IMG/VR virus record: IMGVR_UViG_3300005913_001274
Location: 1-41,036 of that record
Strand: one strand, 5' to 3'
Length of the DNA stretch: 41,036 bases
From: a virus
Of this stretch, positions 14,620-22,470 are shown in pieces; position 1 is the stretch's first letter, and every line of letters starts with the position of its first letter. Below the pieces are notes generated by a model. That model saw nothing but the letters and a program-made list of their open reading frames with translations, had not been told where the DNA came from and ran no database searches. A program made the translations under genes and the position numbers.

Positions 14620-15846
14620 ATGCAAAACTTTAAAATATTTTTATCAGAACAAAAGAATACCCACATGCGACACATCGAGGACAAAGTCCTTTATGGTGGT
14701 GTAAAAGGTACTCGCGAGGCAATTGTTGCGCTTCGTTCTCTGAGAGATATGCTTGCAGGTACACACGAAGGTAAAGTTTCTGTGAAATGGGATGGTGCTC
14801 CAGCTATCTTTGTTGGCACAGACCCAAGTGATGGTAAATTCTTTGTTGCCAAGAAAGGCATCTTTAATAAGAATCCTAAAGTGTATAAGACACCAGCTGA
14901 TGTTGATGCTGATACTAGTGGTGACTTGGCAGAGAAACTCAAGGCAGCGTTAAAGCATCTACCAGCGCTTGGTATTAAGGGTATTATTCAAGGTGATTTT
15001 CTTTTCTCAAAAGCAGATGTGAGTACTGAAAAGATTAAAGGCGAGTCGTATGTGACTTTCCACCCTAACACAATTGTGTACGCTGTGCCTGCAAATACTG
15101 ATGGCGCCAAGGCAGTCAAGGCGGCCGAAATCGGTATCGTTTGGCATACAACATATTCAGGCAATAGCTTTGAAACATTAAAAGCATCATACGGTGTTGA
15201 TATTACCAAGTTTAAAAAATCAACTAAAGTATGGTCACAAGATGCTATGCTAAAGGATATGACTAATTATACTATGTCAAAATCCGATACTCAAGAAGTG
15301 AATACACACTTGAGTGATGCAGGTAAAATATTTAACTCTATTGCAAGTACAACACTTAAACGACTTGAGCAAGATCAAAAATTGGCACAAATGATTGAAA
15401 CATTTAACAACACATTTGTTCGCTCTGGTACTGTGGTAATGGATACTAATAAGCACGTGAATAATCTCATTGCTTATATTCAGAATAAATATCAAAAAGA
15501 GATTGATAAAGCAAAGAGCGAAAAGGGTAAGCAATCCCAAGCTTTTAAACTGAAGGAAGTACTTCAATTTTTCTCGGTATCAAACAAGAAAAACTTAAAA
15601 TTAATGTTTGATTTACAGAAAGTTATTGTTCTTGCAAAACTAAAACTTATAAATATATTAAGCAAACTATCTTCAACGCAAACTTTTCTTAAGACCAAGA
15701 ATGGTTTTAAAGTAACCGGCCAAGAAGGTTTTGTTGCTATAGATACACTTGGTGGTGATGCAGTGAAGATTGTTGACCGTATGGAATTTTCATACGCCAA
15801 TTTCTCACAGGATATTCTAAAGGGCTGGGATAGTCCTACTAGATGA
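14620..15846 (+). CDS. Ligase-like nucleotidyltransferase domain protein (DUF6267-like), CTS-like N-terminus
   Basis: 408 residues. Starts MQNFKIFLSE|QKN, again like a capsid-targeting peptide ending hydrophobic-x-Glu. The body has K56-W-D58-G59 in VSVKWDGAPAIFVG, the form of motif I (KxDG) of ATP-dependent DNA/RNA ligases, where Lys carries AMP. A GIIQGDFLFS segment at 122-130 and a strand VTFHPNTIVYAVP follow where motifs III-IIIa are expected. The C-terminal half (from about 230) is helical and Lys-rich. Similar proteins are common in marine T4-like phages and have been grouped as DUF6267, to my memory. It could be an active RNA or DNA ligase packaged in the head, or an inactive structural relative. 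No linked repair genes are nearby. Confidence 0.7.
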   Translation: MQNFKIFLSEQKNTHMRHIEDKVLYGGVKGTREAIVALRSLRDMLAGTHEGKVSVKWDGAPAIFVGTDPSDGKFFVAKKGIFNKNPKVYKTPADVDADTSGDLAEKLKAALKHLPALGIKGIIQGDFLFSKADVSTEKIKGESYVTFHPNTIVYAVPANTDGAKAVKAAEIGIVWHTTYSGNSFETLKASYGVDITKFKKSTKVWSQDAMLKDMTNYTMSKSDTQEVNTHLSDAGKIFNSIASTTLKRLEQDQKLAQMIETFNNTFVRSGTVVMDTNKHVNNLIAYIQNKYQKEIDKAKSEKGKQSQAFKLKEVLQFFSVSNKKNLKLMFDLQKVIVLAKLKLINILSKLSSTQTFLKTKNGFKVTGQEGFVAIDTLGGDAVKIVDRMEFSYANFSQDILKGWDSPTR

Positions 15847-15880
15847 TATATTATACATGGAATAAACCAATGAGGAACCA

Positions 15881-16543
15881 ATGCTAGATTTCAAACATTT
15901 TGTTATCGCCGACTATCGTCCAGGCGAACCAGACATCATTAAGTATAGAGCCCAAAAGAGGCGTCGCATCGGCGAAGCTGTCTCCGAAGAAACTACTGTG
16001 CATGTTCCACAAAGATTTAAGCGCGGAGAAGACTCTATTTACGATGCTATCCATAAAGCACACGGCAGTCCAGCAAGGCATAATATAGGCGTTGAGTTTA
16101 ACAATACCGGTAAGCGTGAAGTTCATGTTGACGGCAAAAAACATTCTAAACTAACTATTGCTCTCAACAAACATCTTGACGGTCTTAAAGAAGAGACCGA
16201 TGTTGATGAGGCTCTTACAGTACCACAGCGCTTGCAACGTAAGCGACAGATGGTTAAATACAAAGCAAAGATTTCACTTGGTAGAGAAAGAGCCAAGCGC
16301 CGCATGGCCTCTAAAGATAAATTAGAGAAAAGGGCTACTAGGCAAGCACGCATGGCAATCTTTAAGAAGCTTACTAAAGATGTTCCAAAGGGCGATTTGA
16401 CGTATCAGCGTAGAGCTGAAATTGAGAAACGCTTAGAAAAACCTGCAATTAAGCAGCGCATTAAAATGATTGCACGGAAATTGTTTCCACAAGTCCGTAA
16501 GAATGAAGTTGAACGAAAGCGCCGAGCATCAAGTAATGATTAA
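15881..16543 (+). CDS. Very basic head-internal/DNA-binding protein
   Basis: 220 residues, extremely rich in Lys and Arg, especially residues 118-220 (QRLQRKRQMVKYKAKISLGRE, KLEKRATRQARMAIFKKL, KRIEKR-type repeats), predicted mostly helical. Similar proteins occur next to the nucleotidyltransferase genes in marine T4-like phages. The N-terminus MLDFKHFVIAD is like the CTS set but lacks the hydrophobic-x-Glu end. The charge suggests contact with packaged DNA. The ATG at 15881 has GAGG 8 nt upstream. The stop overlaps the next start by 8 nt. The specific role is unknown. Confidence 0.75.
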   Translation: MLDFKHFVIADYRPGEPDIIKYRAQKRRRIGEAVSEETTVHVPQRFKRGEDSIYDAIHKAHGSPARHNIGVEFNNTGKREVHVDGKKHSKLTIALNKHLDGLKEETDVDEALTVPQRLQRKRQMVKYKAKISLGRERAKRRMASKDKLEKRATRQARMAIFKKLTKDVPKGDLTYQRRAEIEKRLEKPAIKQRIKMIARKLFPQVRKNEVERKRRASSND

Positions 16544-17534
16544 TTCGTTTAAGACATATTTAGTTGAAGAAGAAAAAACAGTTTATTTTACCTTTGGTAG
16601 AATGAATCCACCTACCATTGGCCATGAGAAACTCCTTAATTCCCTCGCGACTCGAGCTAGCAATAATCCTTATCGTGTTTTCCTATCGCAGTCTCAAGAC
16701 AAAAATAAAAACCCTCTTTCGTATAAAGACAAAATAAAATTTGTTCGTAAGATGTTTCCTCGTCACGCAAGATCAGTGATGATGAATCCGAAAGTAAAAA
16801 CATTCCTAGACGCTGCGGGTGCCTTATATAACGAAGGCTTTAAAAACCTAGTTATGGTTGTAGGGTCTGATAGAGTTACCGAATTTGAGACATTGCTCAA
16901 CAAGTATAATGGTCAGAAAACACGTGGTGTGTTTTTTAACTTTGCTCGTATTAGTGTTATTTCTGCTGGTGATAGAGATCCAGATGGTGATGCTGTAAGT
17001 GGTGCATCTGCCACTAAACAAAGACAATTTGCCAAGTCAAACGACTTTACTGGATTTGCCCAAGGTTTACCTAAGGGTATGAACAACCAAGATGCTAAAG
17101 GTATTTTTAATGCCGTTAGATCTGGCATGGGTCTTACAGAGACAACAAACTTTAATAATCATATTAAACTCAAGAAGGTTTCTGAGACCAGAGAAAAGTA
17201 TGTTCAGGGCAATCTATACAACGTCGGTGACCAGGTAAAGATTATTGAAACAAATAAAGTTGGCACAGTTAAACATCTTGGTTCAAATTATGTTATAATA
17301 GACCAGGATGGTCAATCTAAAAGAATGTGGTTAGAAGCAGTTAAAAAGATTTTACCCACTGTGACCTTAAAGAATATGATGAACACAAAAACTGATGAAG
17401 CAACATCTGCTGCTGATTTGGCCAAAAAAAGAATTGATCAAGAAAAACATAGTGATGCAAAACGCCATGACCGTATGCTTGATAGAGCTCGTTTGAGCGA
17501 CACAAAAACAATTAATAACACAACCAAAGGCTAA
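16536..17534 (+). CDS. Cytidylyltransferase/NMNAT-fold nucleotidyltransferase with CTS-like N-terminus
   Basis: 332 residues. Starts MINSFKTYLVE|EEK, a CTS-like peptide, then a nucleotidyltransferase alpha/beta phosphodiesterase fold: GRMNPPTIGH (residues 21-30, the T/HxGH motif), VMVVGSDRV and a late SGASATKQR (155-163, equivalent to the ISSTxxR motif). This fold makes dinucleotide or CDP products (NMN or pantetheine adenylyltransferases, CTP transferases). A small beta segment VGDQVKIIETNKVGTVKHLG near 230-250 looks like a KOW/SH3 unit, and the end is charged and helical. I chose ATG 16536, inside the previous gene, over an ATG 66 nt upstream because the CTS-like peptide begins there. Confidence 0.8.
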   Translation: MINSFKTYLVEEEKTVYFTFGRMNPPTIGHEKLLNSLATRASNNPYRVFLSQSQDKNKNPLSYKDKIKFVRKMFPRHARSVMMNPKVKTFLDAAGALYNEGFKNLVMVVGSDRVTEFETLLNKYNGQKTRGVFFNFARISVISAGDRDPDGDAVSGASATKQRQFAKSNDFTGFAQGLPKGMNNQDAKGIFNAVRSGMGLTETTNFNNHIKLKKVSETREKYVQGNLYNVGDQVKIIETNKVGTVKHLGSNYVIIDQDGQSKRMWLEAVKKILPTVTLKNMMNTKTDEATSAADLAKKRIDQEKHSDAKRHDRMLDRARLSDTKTINNTTKG

Positions 17535-17543
17535 GGAAGTAAA

Positions 17544-18833
17544 ATGCCGTTAAAAGTATCAGATGGAATGAGTGCGTGGATTGATGATTTTAAGAAATCA
17601 GATGCTCCACAGTTTAAAGATAAGTCCGACAAAGAAAGACGAGATCAAGCTATTGCGGCATATATGTCTGCAAAGAAAGAAGGCTTAGAAGAAGGCAAAC
17701 CGGGCCTTTGGACTAATATCCATAATAAGCGCAAGCGTGGTGAGAAACCTAATCCAGCTGGACATCCTGATCGCCCAACAGCACAGGATTTTAAAGATGC
17801 ATCAAAGAAAGAATCAACGGATGTAGATAAACTTACGCGCATGCGTAAGATGGTCGATAAAGAAAAAACAAAAGTTCCACATAAACCTAAAGACGAATAT
17901 GACCGTAAAGTTGGTTCGTATCTAAAAAAGAAATATAATAAAGAAGAAGTTGAAGAAGGCGTGCCGGAAGGAACCGGTAGTCTTAAACCTGGTTGGATGC
18001 TCAAGAAAGATCCTGAGCTGGCCCAAAAATTAAAAAATAAACTTGATCTAGCCAAGAAGCGTCAAGCAACCTATGGTGATAAAAGCGCCGGTAAATCTGT
18101 AAAAGAAGAAGTTGAACTTGGTGAAGAAACCACATTCGAGGTTGAAGTAGAAGGTTTGCCCACGATGTATGTGAAGGCAAAGTCACCGGGTGAGGTTAAA
18201 GCCAATCTCCGCAAGATTGTAAAACAACCATCTATGATTACAGGTGTTACTCGTGTCACTGATGCTGATATGAAAAAAATCTTCCGTGATAAAGCACAAG
18301 GCCGTGAAGAAGAAGATGTGGTTGAAGCGGTATCGCCAATGATTGCTCCACCTAAAACAAAACAATTTGCAACACAAGATCAGGCCTTTGCTTATAAAAA
18401 GCAACACGGCGGAAAGGTGCTTAAGTCTACATTTATCAATCCAAGAACTGGCATTAAAGATGTGTCTTATGTTGTAAAAGAAGAAGCTGAATTTCAACCC
18501 CACATGATGTATGATCCGAAAACAGGTAAGGCATATAAAGCCGATAAGGAAGAAGATCATGTTCGTATGAAAAAACTCGGTTATACCCACGTTAAGCCAA
18601 AAGAAGTTGGAGAGGGTGTCCAACAAGCTCTTCGTAAGTATGTTCCTGGTTATGCCAAGAAACAACTTGATAAAAAGATGGATGCTCAGAAGTATGCTCC
18701 AGGCGACTCTATTAAGAAAACCGTTGATAAAGATGCTAACTTTGCTAGATACAAAAAATTTGCTAATAAATTAAAAGAAGCCGAATGTTGTAATAAGTGC
18801 GGTAAGGTGCATGAAGGCAGCTGTGGAAGATGA
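17544..18833 (+). CDS. Highly charged head-internal protein with C-terminal Cys knuckle
   Basis: 429 residues, very rich in Lys, Glu and Asp and low in hydrophobics. A folded-looking N-terminal stretch (VSDGMSAWIDDFKKSD and DKERRDQAIAAYMSAKKE) is followed by linkers with many hydrophobic-x-Glu sites (GLEEG, ELGEE), which a gp21-like prohead protease could cut. One beta-rich island occurs at about 190-240 (TFEVEVEGLPTMYVKAKSPG). It ends with CCNKCGKVHEGSC, a possible zinc knuckle. Its place in the late head cluster and its composition suggest a prohead core or internal protein. The exact role is unknown. The last bases overlap the next gene (ATGA). Confidence 0.7.
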   Translation: MPLKVSDGMSAWIDDFKKSDAPQFKDKSDKERRDQAIAAYMSAKKEGLEEGKPGLWTNIHNKRKRGEKPNPAGHPDRPTAQDFKDASKKESTDVDKLTRMRKMVDKEKTKVPHKPKDEYDRKVGSYLKKKYNKEEVEEGVPEGTGSLKPGWMLKKDPELAQKLKNKLDLAKKRQATYGDKSAGKSVKEEVELGEETTFEVEVEGLPTMYVKAKSPGEVKANLRKIVKQPSMITGVTRVTDADMKKIFRDKAQGREEEDVVEAVSPMIAPPKTKQFATQDQAFAYKKQHGGKVLKSTFINPRTGIKDVSYVVKEEAEFQPHMMYDPKTGKAYKADKEEDHVRMKKLGYTHVKPKEVGEGVQQALRKYVPGYAKKQLDKKMDAQKYAPGDSIKKTVDKDANFARYKKFANKLKEAECCNKCGKVHEGSCGR

Positions 18834-19174
18834 AATCATTTAAAGCATACACTGAAGAGATGAGCCATAAATTGAACTGGGGTTTACCTACAGCTACGGC
18901 TCATGCCAAGAAAATGACACCAGGTCAAACCGAAGCAACTTATCAAGGTAAGAAAGTTGCCTTAAATAAACCGTCAGCTGGCGACGTGGCAAAGTCTAAA
19001 GTATATGTTGATGCTGATGGCGATGGTAAAGCCCAAAAGGTAAACTTTGGCGATAAGAATATGACTATTAAAAAGCATATTCCTTCTAACCGTAAATCAT
19101 TTAGGGCCCGTCATAATTGTGACAATCCAGGGCCGAAAGACAAAGCAAGATACTGGTCTTGTAAAGCTTGGTAA
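18830..19174 (+). CDS. Small conserved head-cluster protein with CTS-like N-terminus
   Basis: 114 residues. Starts MKSFKAYTEE|MS, CTS-like. The body YQGKKVALNKPSAGD, VNFGDKNMTIKK and KSFRARHNC...ARYWSCKAW is a module that I remember from several marine T4-like phage proteins. It has two Cys (97 and 111) in the conserved tail. A DADGDG stretch at 61-66 resembles the first half of a calcium-binding loop. It starts 4 nt inside the preceding gene. The function is unknown, and head-internal is the best guess from context. Confidence 0.7.
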   Translation: MKSFKAYTEEMSHKLNWGLPTATAHAKKMTPGQTEATYQGKKVALNKPSAGDVAKSKVYVDADGDGKAQKVNFGDKNMTIKKHIPSNRKSFRARHNCDNPGPKDKARYWSCKAW

Positions 19175-19205
19175 TGTTAAAACATATATTTAATAGGAAC
19201 ATCTG

Positions 19206-19481
19206 ATGCAAATGGAAGAACTGCGACTTAGTCGCATCGAACAAAAGATAGATAAACTGTCTGACGCAGTTATTGCTATTGCTCGTACAGAAGAGAAATT
19301 GGCCAGCCTTCAAGCTGATCATAATAAGAACTATGATCGTATGAATCGGTTCTCTGAGAAATTGGATAGTATTGAAAACTGTGTACAGGATCAATCTAAG
19401 ACAGTTTCTGTTATTAATAAAGTATTTTGGATATTTCTAGTATCAGTCGCTGCCGCTTTGGCAACAATGTATATCAACTAA
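19206..19481 (+). CDS. Coiled-coil protein with C-terminal membrane anchor
   Basis: 91 residues: a long heptad-like helix (residues 3-65, RLSRIEQKIDKLSDAVIAIA and onward) followed by a single hydrophobic span (about 69-88, INKVFWIFLVSVAAALATMY). This tail-anchored layout occurs in small late proteins of marine T4-like phages and would suit a lysis accessory or membrane-bound virion protein. AGGAACATCTG precedes the ATG at 19206. No enzyme motif. Confidence 0.75.
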   Translation: MQMEELRLSRIEQKIDKLSDAVIAIARTEEKLASLQADHNKNYDRMNRFSEKLDSIENCVQDQSKTVSVINKVFWIFLVSVAAALATMYIN

Positions 19482-19491
19482 GGATAAAAAA

Positions 19492-20286
19492 ATGGAAAAA
19501 CAAACTAAAGTCCGCGAGGGTTGGGATGATATGCTCAAAGCCGTACGCGATAAAAATAAACAACAACCAAACGGTGGTGCCGGTAAAAAGCAAGGTTCTG
19601 CCTATGGCGGGAGCAAGCAAAAGGATGAAAAGCCAATGAAAGAAAAAATGGATCCAGTCGGCAAGGCCGATGCAGATATTGACAATGATGGTGATGTAGA
19701 TAAGTCAGATAAGTACTTACACAATCGCCGTAAGGCAATTAAAAAATCCATGGGTACTAAAGGCGAAACCGCTACTATGAATCCTAAGATGTCAACAAGT
19801 TCTGTCAATGAGTTGTCTCAAAATAAGCGCGCGACAGTTATGGTTGTCAAACCAGGTAAAGATGCACAAGGCAAGTCGCATCCAGTAATGCGGGTGCCTA
19901 GGGAAAAACAAAGAGAATATCTTGCTAGAGGCTATGTGCTTGCAGAATCTAAAATCAGAGAATCATTGATTTCTGTATTAGAGAAAAAAGATCAACATAC
20001 TAAAGGTGCTATTGCACAACCTATGGATGATAATCTTTCAGGCGAAGGTGCTAAAAAGATGAAGAAGGATCATGAGCCTGTAGTAAAGCTTGACGTAAAA
20101 GATGTTATCCCAGATACACAAAAGGCCGTTGATACTGTAAGTAAAGCTAAGGGTCGTAATGGTGATAATCAACAAGGCGATAAGAAGATTGTTAACCCGG
20201 TTGATGATGTTACCAAAAAGGCTGGTTATAAGACAGAAACTTTTATTGATAAGATTTCTGCTCTTTACAAGGAAATGTTAAAATAA
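19492..20286 (+). CDS. Charged head-internal protein with calcium-binding-like loop
   Basis: 264 residues, Lys/Asp/Gly-rich and poorly hydrophobic. Residues 62-73 (DIDNDGDVDKSD) have the spacing of an EF-hand or dockerin-type calcium loop (Asp at 1, 3, 5 and 9, Gly at 6, Val at 8), followed by KYLHNRRKAIKK, a combination I recall in many marine T4-like head-cluster proteins. The middle has VMVVKPGKDAQGKSHPVMRV, a beta-like stretch. The end TETFIDKISALYKEMLK is a short helix. AAGGATAAAAAA precedes ATG 19492. Structural or internal role by context. Confidence 0.7.
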   Translation: MEKQTKVREGWDDMLKAVRDKNKQQPNGGAGKKQGSAYGGSKQKDEKPMKEKMDPVGKADADIDNDGDVDKSDKYLHNRRKAIKKSMGTKGETATMNPKMSTSSVNELSQNKRATVMVVKPGKDAQGKSHPVMRVPREKQREYLARGYVLAESKIRESLISVLEKKDQHTKGAIAQPMDDNLSGEGAKKMKKDHEPVVKLDVKDVIPDTQKAVDTVSKAKGRNGDNQQGDKKIVNPVDDVTKKAGYKTETFIDKISALYKEMLK

Positions 20287-20301
20287 TAGGAATTAGATAT
20301 T

Positions 20302-20475
20302 ATGCAAATGTTAAATGAAGCACCACCCAACAACACTAGCCTTGAGCATATGAGTACTCCTCAGCTCATCGCTCTTGCTGAACAATTAGGCATAAACGTT
20401 GATACTTGTGCCCCGCATTATGAAATGTTGGCAGAGCTTCAAGAGATGTTGATTTTAACAAAGATGTATGGATGA
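20302..20475 (+). CDS. Small acidic helical protein
   Basis: 57 residues (MQMLNEAPPNNTSLEHMSTP at the start, ending LILTKMYG). It keeps the operon's spacing: 16 nt after the previous stop, with AGGAATTAG upstream of ATG 20302. The middle (STPQLIALAEQLGINVDTCA) reads like a short helix-turn-helix or SAP-like helical pair. No function recognised. It is supported by position, ribosome binding site and the absence of another frame here. Confidence 0.6.
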   Translation: MQMLNEAPPNNTSLEHMSTPQLIALAEQLGINVDTCAPHYEMLAELQEMLILTKMYG

Positions 20476-20510
20476 TATATAAGGTTATAACAACATAACT
20501 TTATATCATC
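20471..20510 (+). other. Hairpin directly before the start codon at 20512
   Basis: GATGATATA (20471-20479) pairs with TATATCATC (20502-20510), continued inside by AGGTTAT / ATAACTT, loop AACAAC, with a 2-nt bulge. The left arm contains the stop of the small gene and the right arm ends 1 nt before the next ATG, which has no ribosome binding site of its own. It may couple or limit translation. No T-run follows at once, so a terminator is less likely. Confidence 0.5.
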
Positions 20511-20511
20511 T

Positions 20512-20892
20512 ATGCTGGTTTTTTCTAAGTTAACTGAAAAAAATTTATTTTTATATGCGGCAAAGCATTATTATAATCCAAAGTTTACGGATGCGGATGA
20601 GTTTAATGACGATTTAAATAGATTCAAATATATTAAGCGACTGGTAAATAGGTATTTGCAAGATGGTCAATTACCAGACAGGTTGATAATGAATCACCTT
20701 ATAGTGGTTTCAAATGTGTTTGGTATTGAGGCAATGCTTGAGGTACTTGGATTTAAATTAGAAAAAAGGCATTGGCCTGTGATCAAGCCATTCCTTATAT
20801 TTTTAAAGTATATTACAAATGATCAGTATATTGAAATTCAAATGGACAAAGTTGTAATACAAAAATTAAGAGAAGTACATGGGAATCGTTAA
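20512..20892 (+). CDS. Conserved T4-like marine phage protein, unknown function
   Basis: 126 residues, helical, with segments typical of a protein found in this place in marine T4-like phages (MLVFSKLTEKNLFLYAAKHY, FKYIKRLVNRYLQDG, RLIMNHLIVVSNVFGIEAML, WPVIKPFLIFLKYI). No catalytic motif is visible. It overlaps the next gene by 14 nt. The start has no Shine-Dalgarno and sits right behind a hairpin, so coupling with the small gene upstream is possible. From context it belongs to the late head or structural set. Confidence 0.8.
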   Translation: MLVFSKLTEKNLFLYAAKHYYNPKFTDADEFNDDLNRFKYIKRLVNRYLQDGQLPDRLIMNHLIVVSNVFGIEAMLEVLGFKLEKRHWPVIKPFLIFLKYITNDQYIEIQMDKVVIQKLREVHGNR

Positions 20893-21466
20893 AAGAGCAG
20901 CAGATTTAGCATACACTATTAGGTTTGTCACCCTGATGTCAACTGCATTTGAAAATATGGATGCTTATAAATTAGGCATTATTGACGCTGAGGGTAAGCG
21001 CCTTAAAAGTGAAAAGCTTGATACACCCGAAAAGAAAAATGCATACACACCATTTATTCGATTGGCTGTGAATGTAAAGAGGCTTTTGTCTAATGTGCCA
21101 GGCGGTAGTAGCTCATTAGGCAGTTTTGCTGCTGCGCTGTACCTTATTAAAGAAAATTATAAGCTTGAAGATAAACAACTTGACAAAATCGTAGCCAAAT
21201 TAGGCATTGAATCCCTGGATTTTATACTTGAACGATCTGAGTGGTTTATTACTGATAATGATATGTTAGGCCATGGTGTTTATAGACTTCGAAACGAAAA
21301 GATGATTAACTCATCGTATGATGTTGTCTGTAATCAAAAGGATCCAATCCGAGTGAATGAAGATGCTTACCCCGTAGGGCAAGTGTTTGGAATAAATATA
21401 TACAAAGCTAAGCACTTGGGTACTAACCAAGATATTTTCATCACAGCAAACGAGATTTACAAATGA
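20879..21466 (+). CDS. Conserved T4-like marine phage structural-cluster protein
   Basis: 195 residues. MGIVKRAADLAYTIRFVTLM, the 'KLGIIDAEGKRLK' strand-turn and the long Gly-Ser helix region (NVPGGSSSLGSFAAALYLIK) are shared with a protein I recall in the same order in marine T4-like phages. Its function is not established. The fold appears mixed alpha/beta. The stop overlaps the following start (AATGA). Late expression by operon position. Confidence 0.8.
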   Translation: MGIVKRAADLAYTIRFVTLMSTAFENMDAYKLGIIDAEGKRLKSEKLDTPEKKNAYTPFIRLAVNVKRLLSNVPGGSSSLGSFAAALYLIKENYKLEDKQLDKIVAKLGIESLDFILERSEWFITDNDMLGHGVYRLRNEKMINSSYDVVCNQKDPIRVNEDAYPVGQVFGINIYKAKHLGTNQDIFITANEIYK

Positions 21467-21639
21467 AAATGGACGAGGAAATGACTACTACGGCCGATGC
21501 CGGTATTCCCCAAGATACCAAGAACATGGGCCCAAGAATAAAGTCAACCGTAATGCATGACCGTCGCCGTCGCAAAGATGCTCTACCTGTTTTGCTAAAA
21601 AGATTCAGAAAATATATTGAAGATAAAAATATAGGTTAA
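21463..21639 (+). CDS. Small basic-tailed protein of the head cluster
   Basis: 58 residues (MKMDEEMTTTADAGIPQDTK at the start, ending RRRRKDALP-like basic region and FRKYIEDKNIG). It starts with the ATGA overlap of the gene before and stops 2 nt before the spanin gene. The N-terminal half is acidic and disordered, the C-terminal half basic (HDRRRRK-type cluster at about 32-38). Unknown function. The overlap and operon position support that it is real. Confidence 0.6.
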   Translation: MKMDEEMTTTADAGIPQDTKNMGPRIKSTVMHDRRRRKDALPVLLKRFRKYIEDKNIG

Positions 21640-21641
21640 TT

Positions 21642-22124
21642 ATGTTTTTTGCCATTGGACCAATCATTAAAGCAGTCTCGACTCTAATCGTGGTATTAGT
21701 AGTTGCTGGCGGTTTATATTATATTTCTGATTTAAAGTCAGCGCTTGTTGTATCGCAAATGAATGAGGAAAGGCTGGAAGAAGGCATCAAGGCTCAGAAC
21801 GAATTACTAGGGTCTATGAAAAAAGATGTTGCTGACATTCAAAAAGCAAATGAAGACCTAAGAAAAGAAAATGAAAAACAAAAGCAAGATGTAGATATAC
21901 TTGCCCGCAAATTTGATAAAAGGGATTTTGGTGCATTTTCGCTTACTAACGTAGAAAAAGCCCAAGAATTAATTAACCGCGGAGTGCAAAATGCTCTTAG
22001 ATGCCTGGAACTAGCAACAGGCGCTCCATTGACAGAAGAAGAAAAGAATGCACCCACTCCTATTGAGGCCAACCGTGAATGCCCTTCGCTTATCAATCCT
22101 AATTTTAGTTCCCTTACTAATTAG
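21642..22124 (+). CDS. Inner-membrane spanin subunit (Rz-like)
   Basis: 160 residues: an N-terminal membrane anchor (about 5-28, IGPIIKAVSTLIVVLVVAGG) and a long periplasmic coiled coil (about 29-95, ERLEEGIKAQNELLGSMKKD and onward), the layout of i-spanins that join inner and outer membrane in the last step of lysis. The gene for a lipoprotein with o-spanin features lies in another frame and overlaps its end, which is the usual genetic signature of a spanin pair. It is the next-to-last gene of the late operon. Host consequence: a Gram-negative envelope. Confidence 0.8.
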   Translation: MFFAIGPIIKAVSTLIVVLVVAGGLYYISDLKSALVVSQMNEERLEEGIKAQNELLGSMKKDVADIQKANEDLRKENEKQKQDVDILARKFDKRDFGAFSLTNVEKAQELINRGVQNALRCLELATGAPLTEEEKNAPTPIEANRECPSLINPNFSSLTN

Positions 22125-22458
22125 TGGCTGTGCTTCTTGGATGTTTGGCGATGTGCCAAATGTAAAAGAGGTTCAAATACAAACAAAGGCCGTAGAGAGG
22201 GCACCGCTCAATTTAACAGAGCCAGTGCCCCTTAATGCTCGTGGATTTAAATTTATTGTTATTACACGAGACAACGTAGACGCTGTGTTTACCGCCTTAG
22301 AGCGGCAAGGCACCGATCCTGTAGTATTTGCATTGACAGATGATGGTTACACTCAACTATCATTGACGATCGCAGAGATTCGAATACTACTTGTAACTCA
22401 AAAAGCCATCATCGGCAAATATAAAGACTATTACGAACCGTCTGAAACGGCAAAATAA
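22075..22458 (+). CDS. Outer-membrane spanin lipoprotein (Rz1-like)
   Basis: 127 residues from GTG 22075. A lipoprotein signal (VNALRLSILILVPLLISGC) ends in the lipobox I-S-G-C, so the mature protein starts at Cys with lipid. The mature part is about 108 residues and partly beta-like (FKFIVITRDNVDAVFTALER). I chose the GTG because GAGG stands 6 nt upstream and gives a normal-length signal. An in-frame ATG 27 nt earlier is possible. It overlaps the i-spanin gene out of frame. It is larger than classical Rz1, so the spanin call rests on lipobox, overlap and position. Confidence 0.75.
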   Translation: MNALRLSILILVPLLISGCASWMFGDVPNVKEVQIQTKAVERAPLNLTEPVPLNARGFKFIVITRDNVDAVFTALERQGTDPVVFALTDDGYTQLSLTIAEIRILLVTQKAIIGKYKDYYEPSETAK

Positions 22459-22470
22459 TTTAGTCTAATT

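Noticed and set aside
15648-15655. TATAAATA inside the ligase-like gene
   Set aside because: The next gene starts 226 nt later and is already covered by the operon promoter. An AT-rich coding segment can produce it by chance, so it is not listed as a promoter.
18183-18665. Long minus-strand open frame (160 codons) opposite the charged head-internal gene
   Set aside because: It is antisense to a gene that fits the operon, is rich in Phe/Cys/His from complementing Lys/Glu codons, and has no ribosome binding site.
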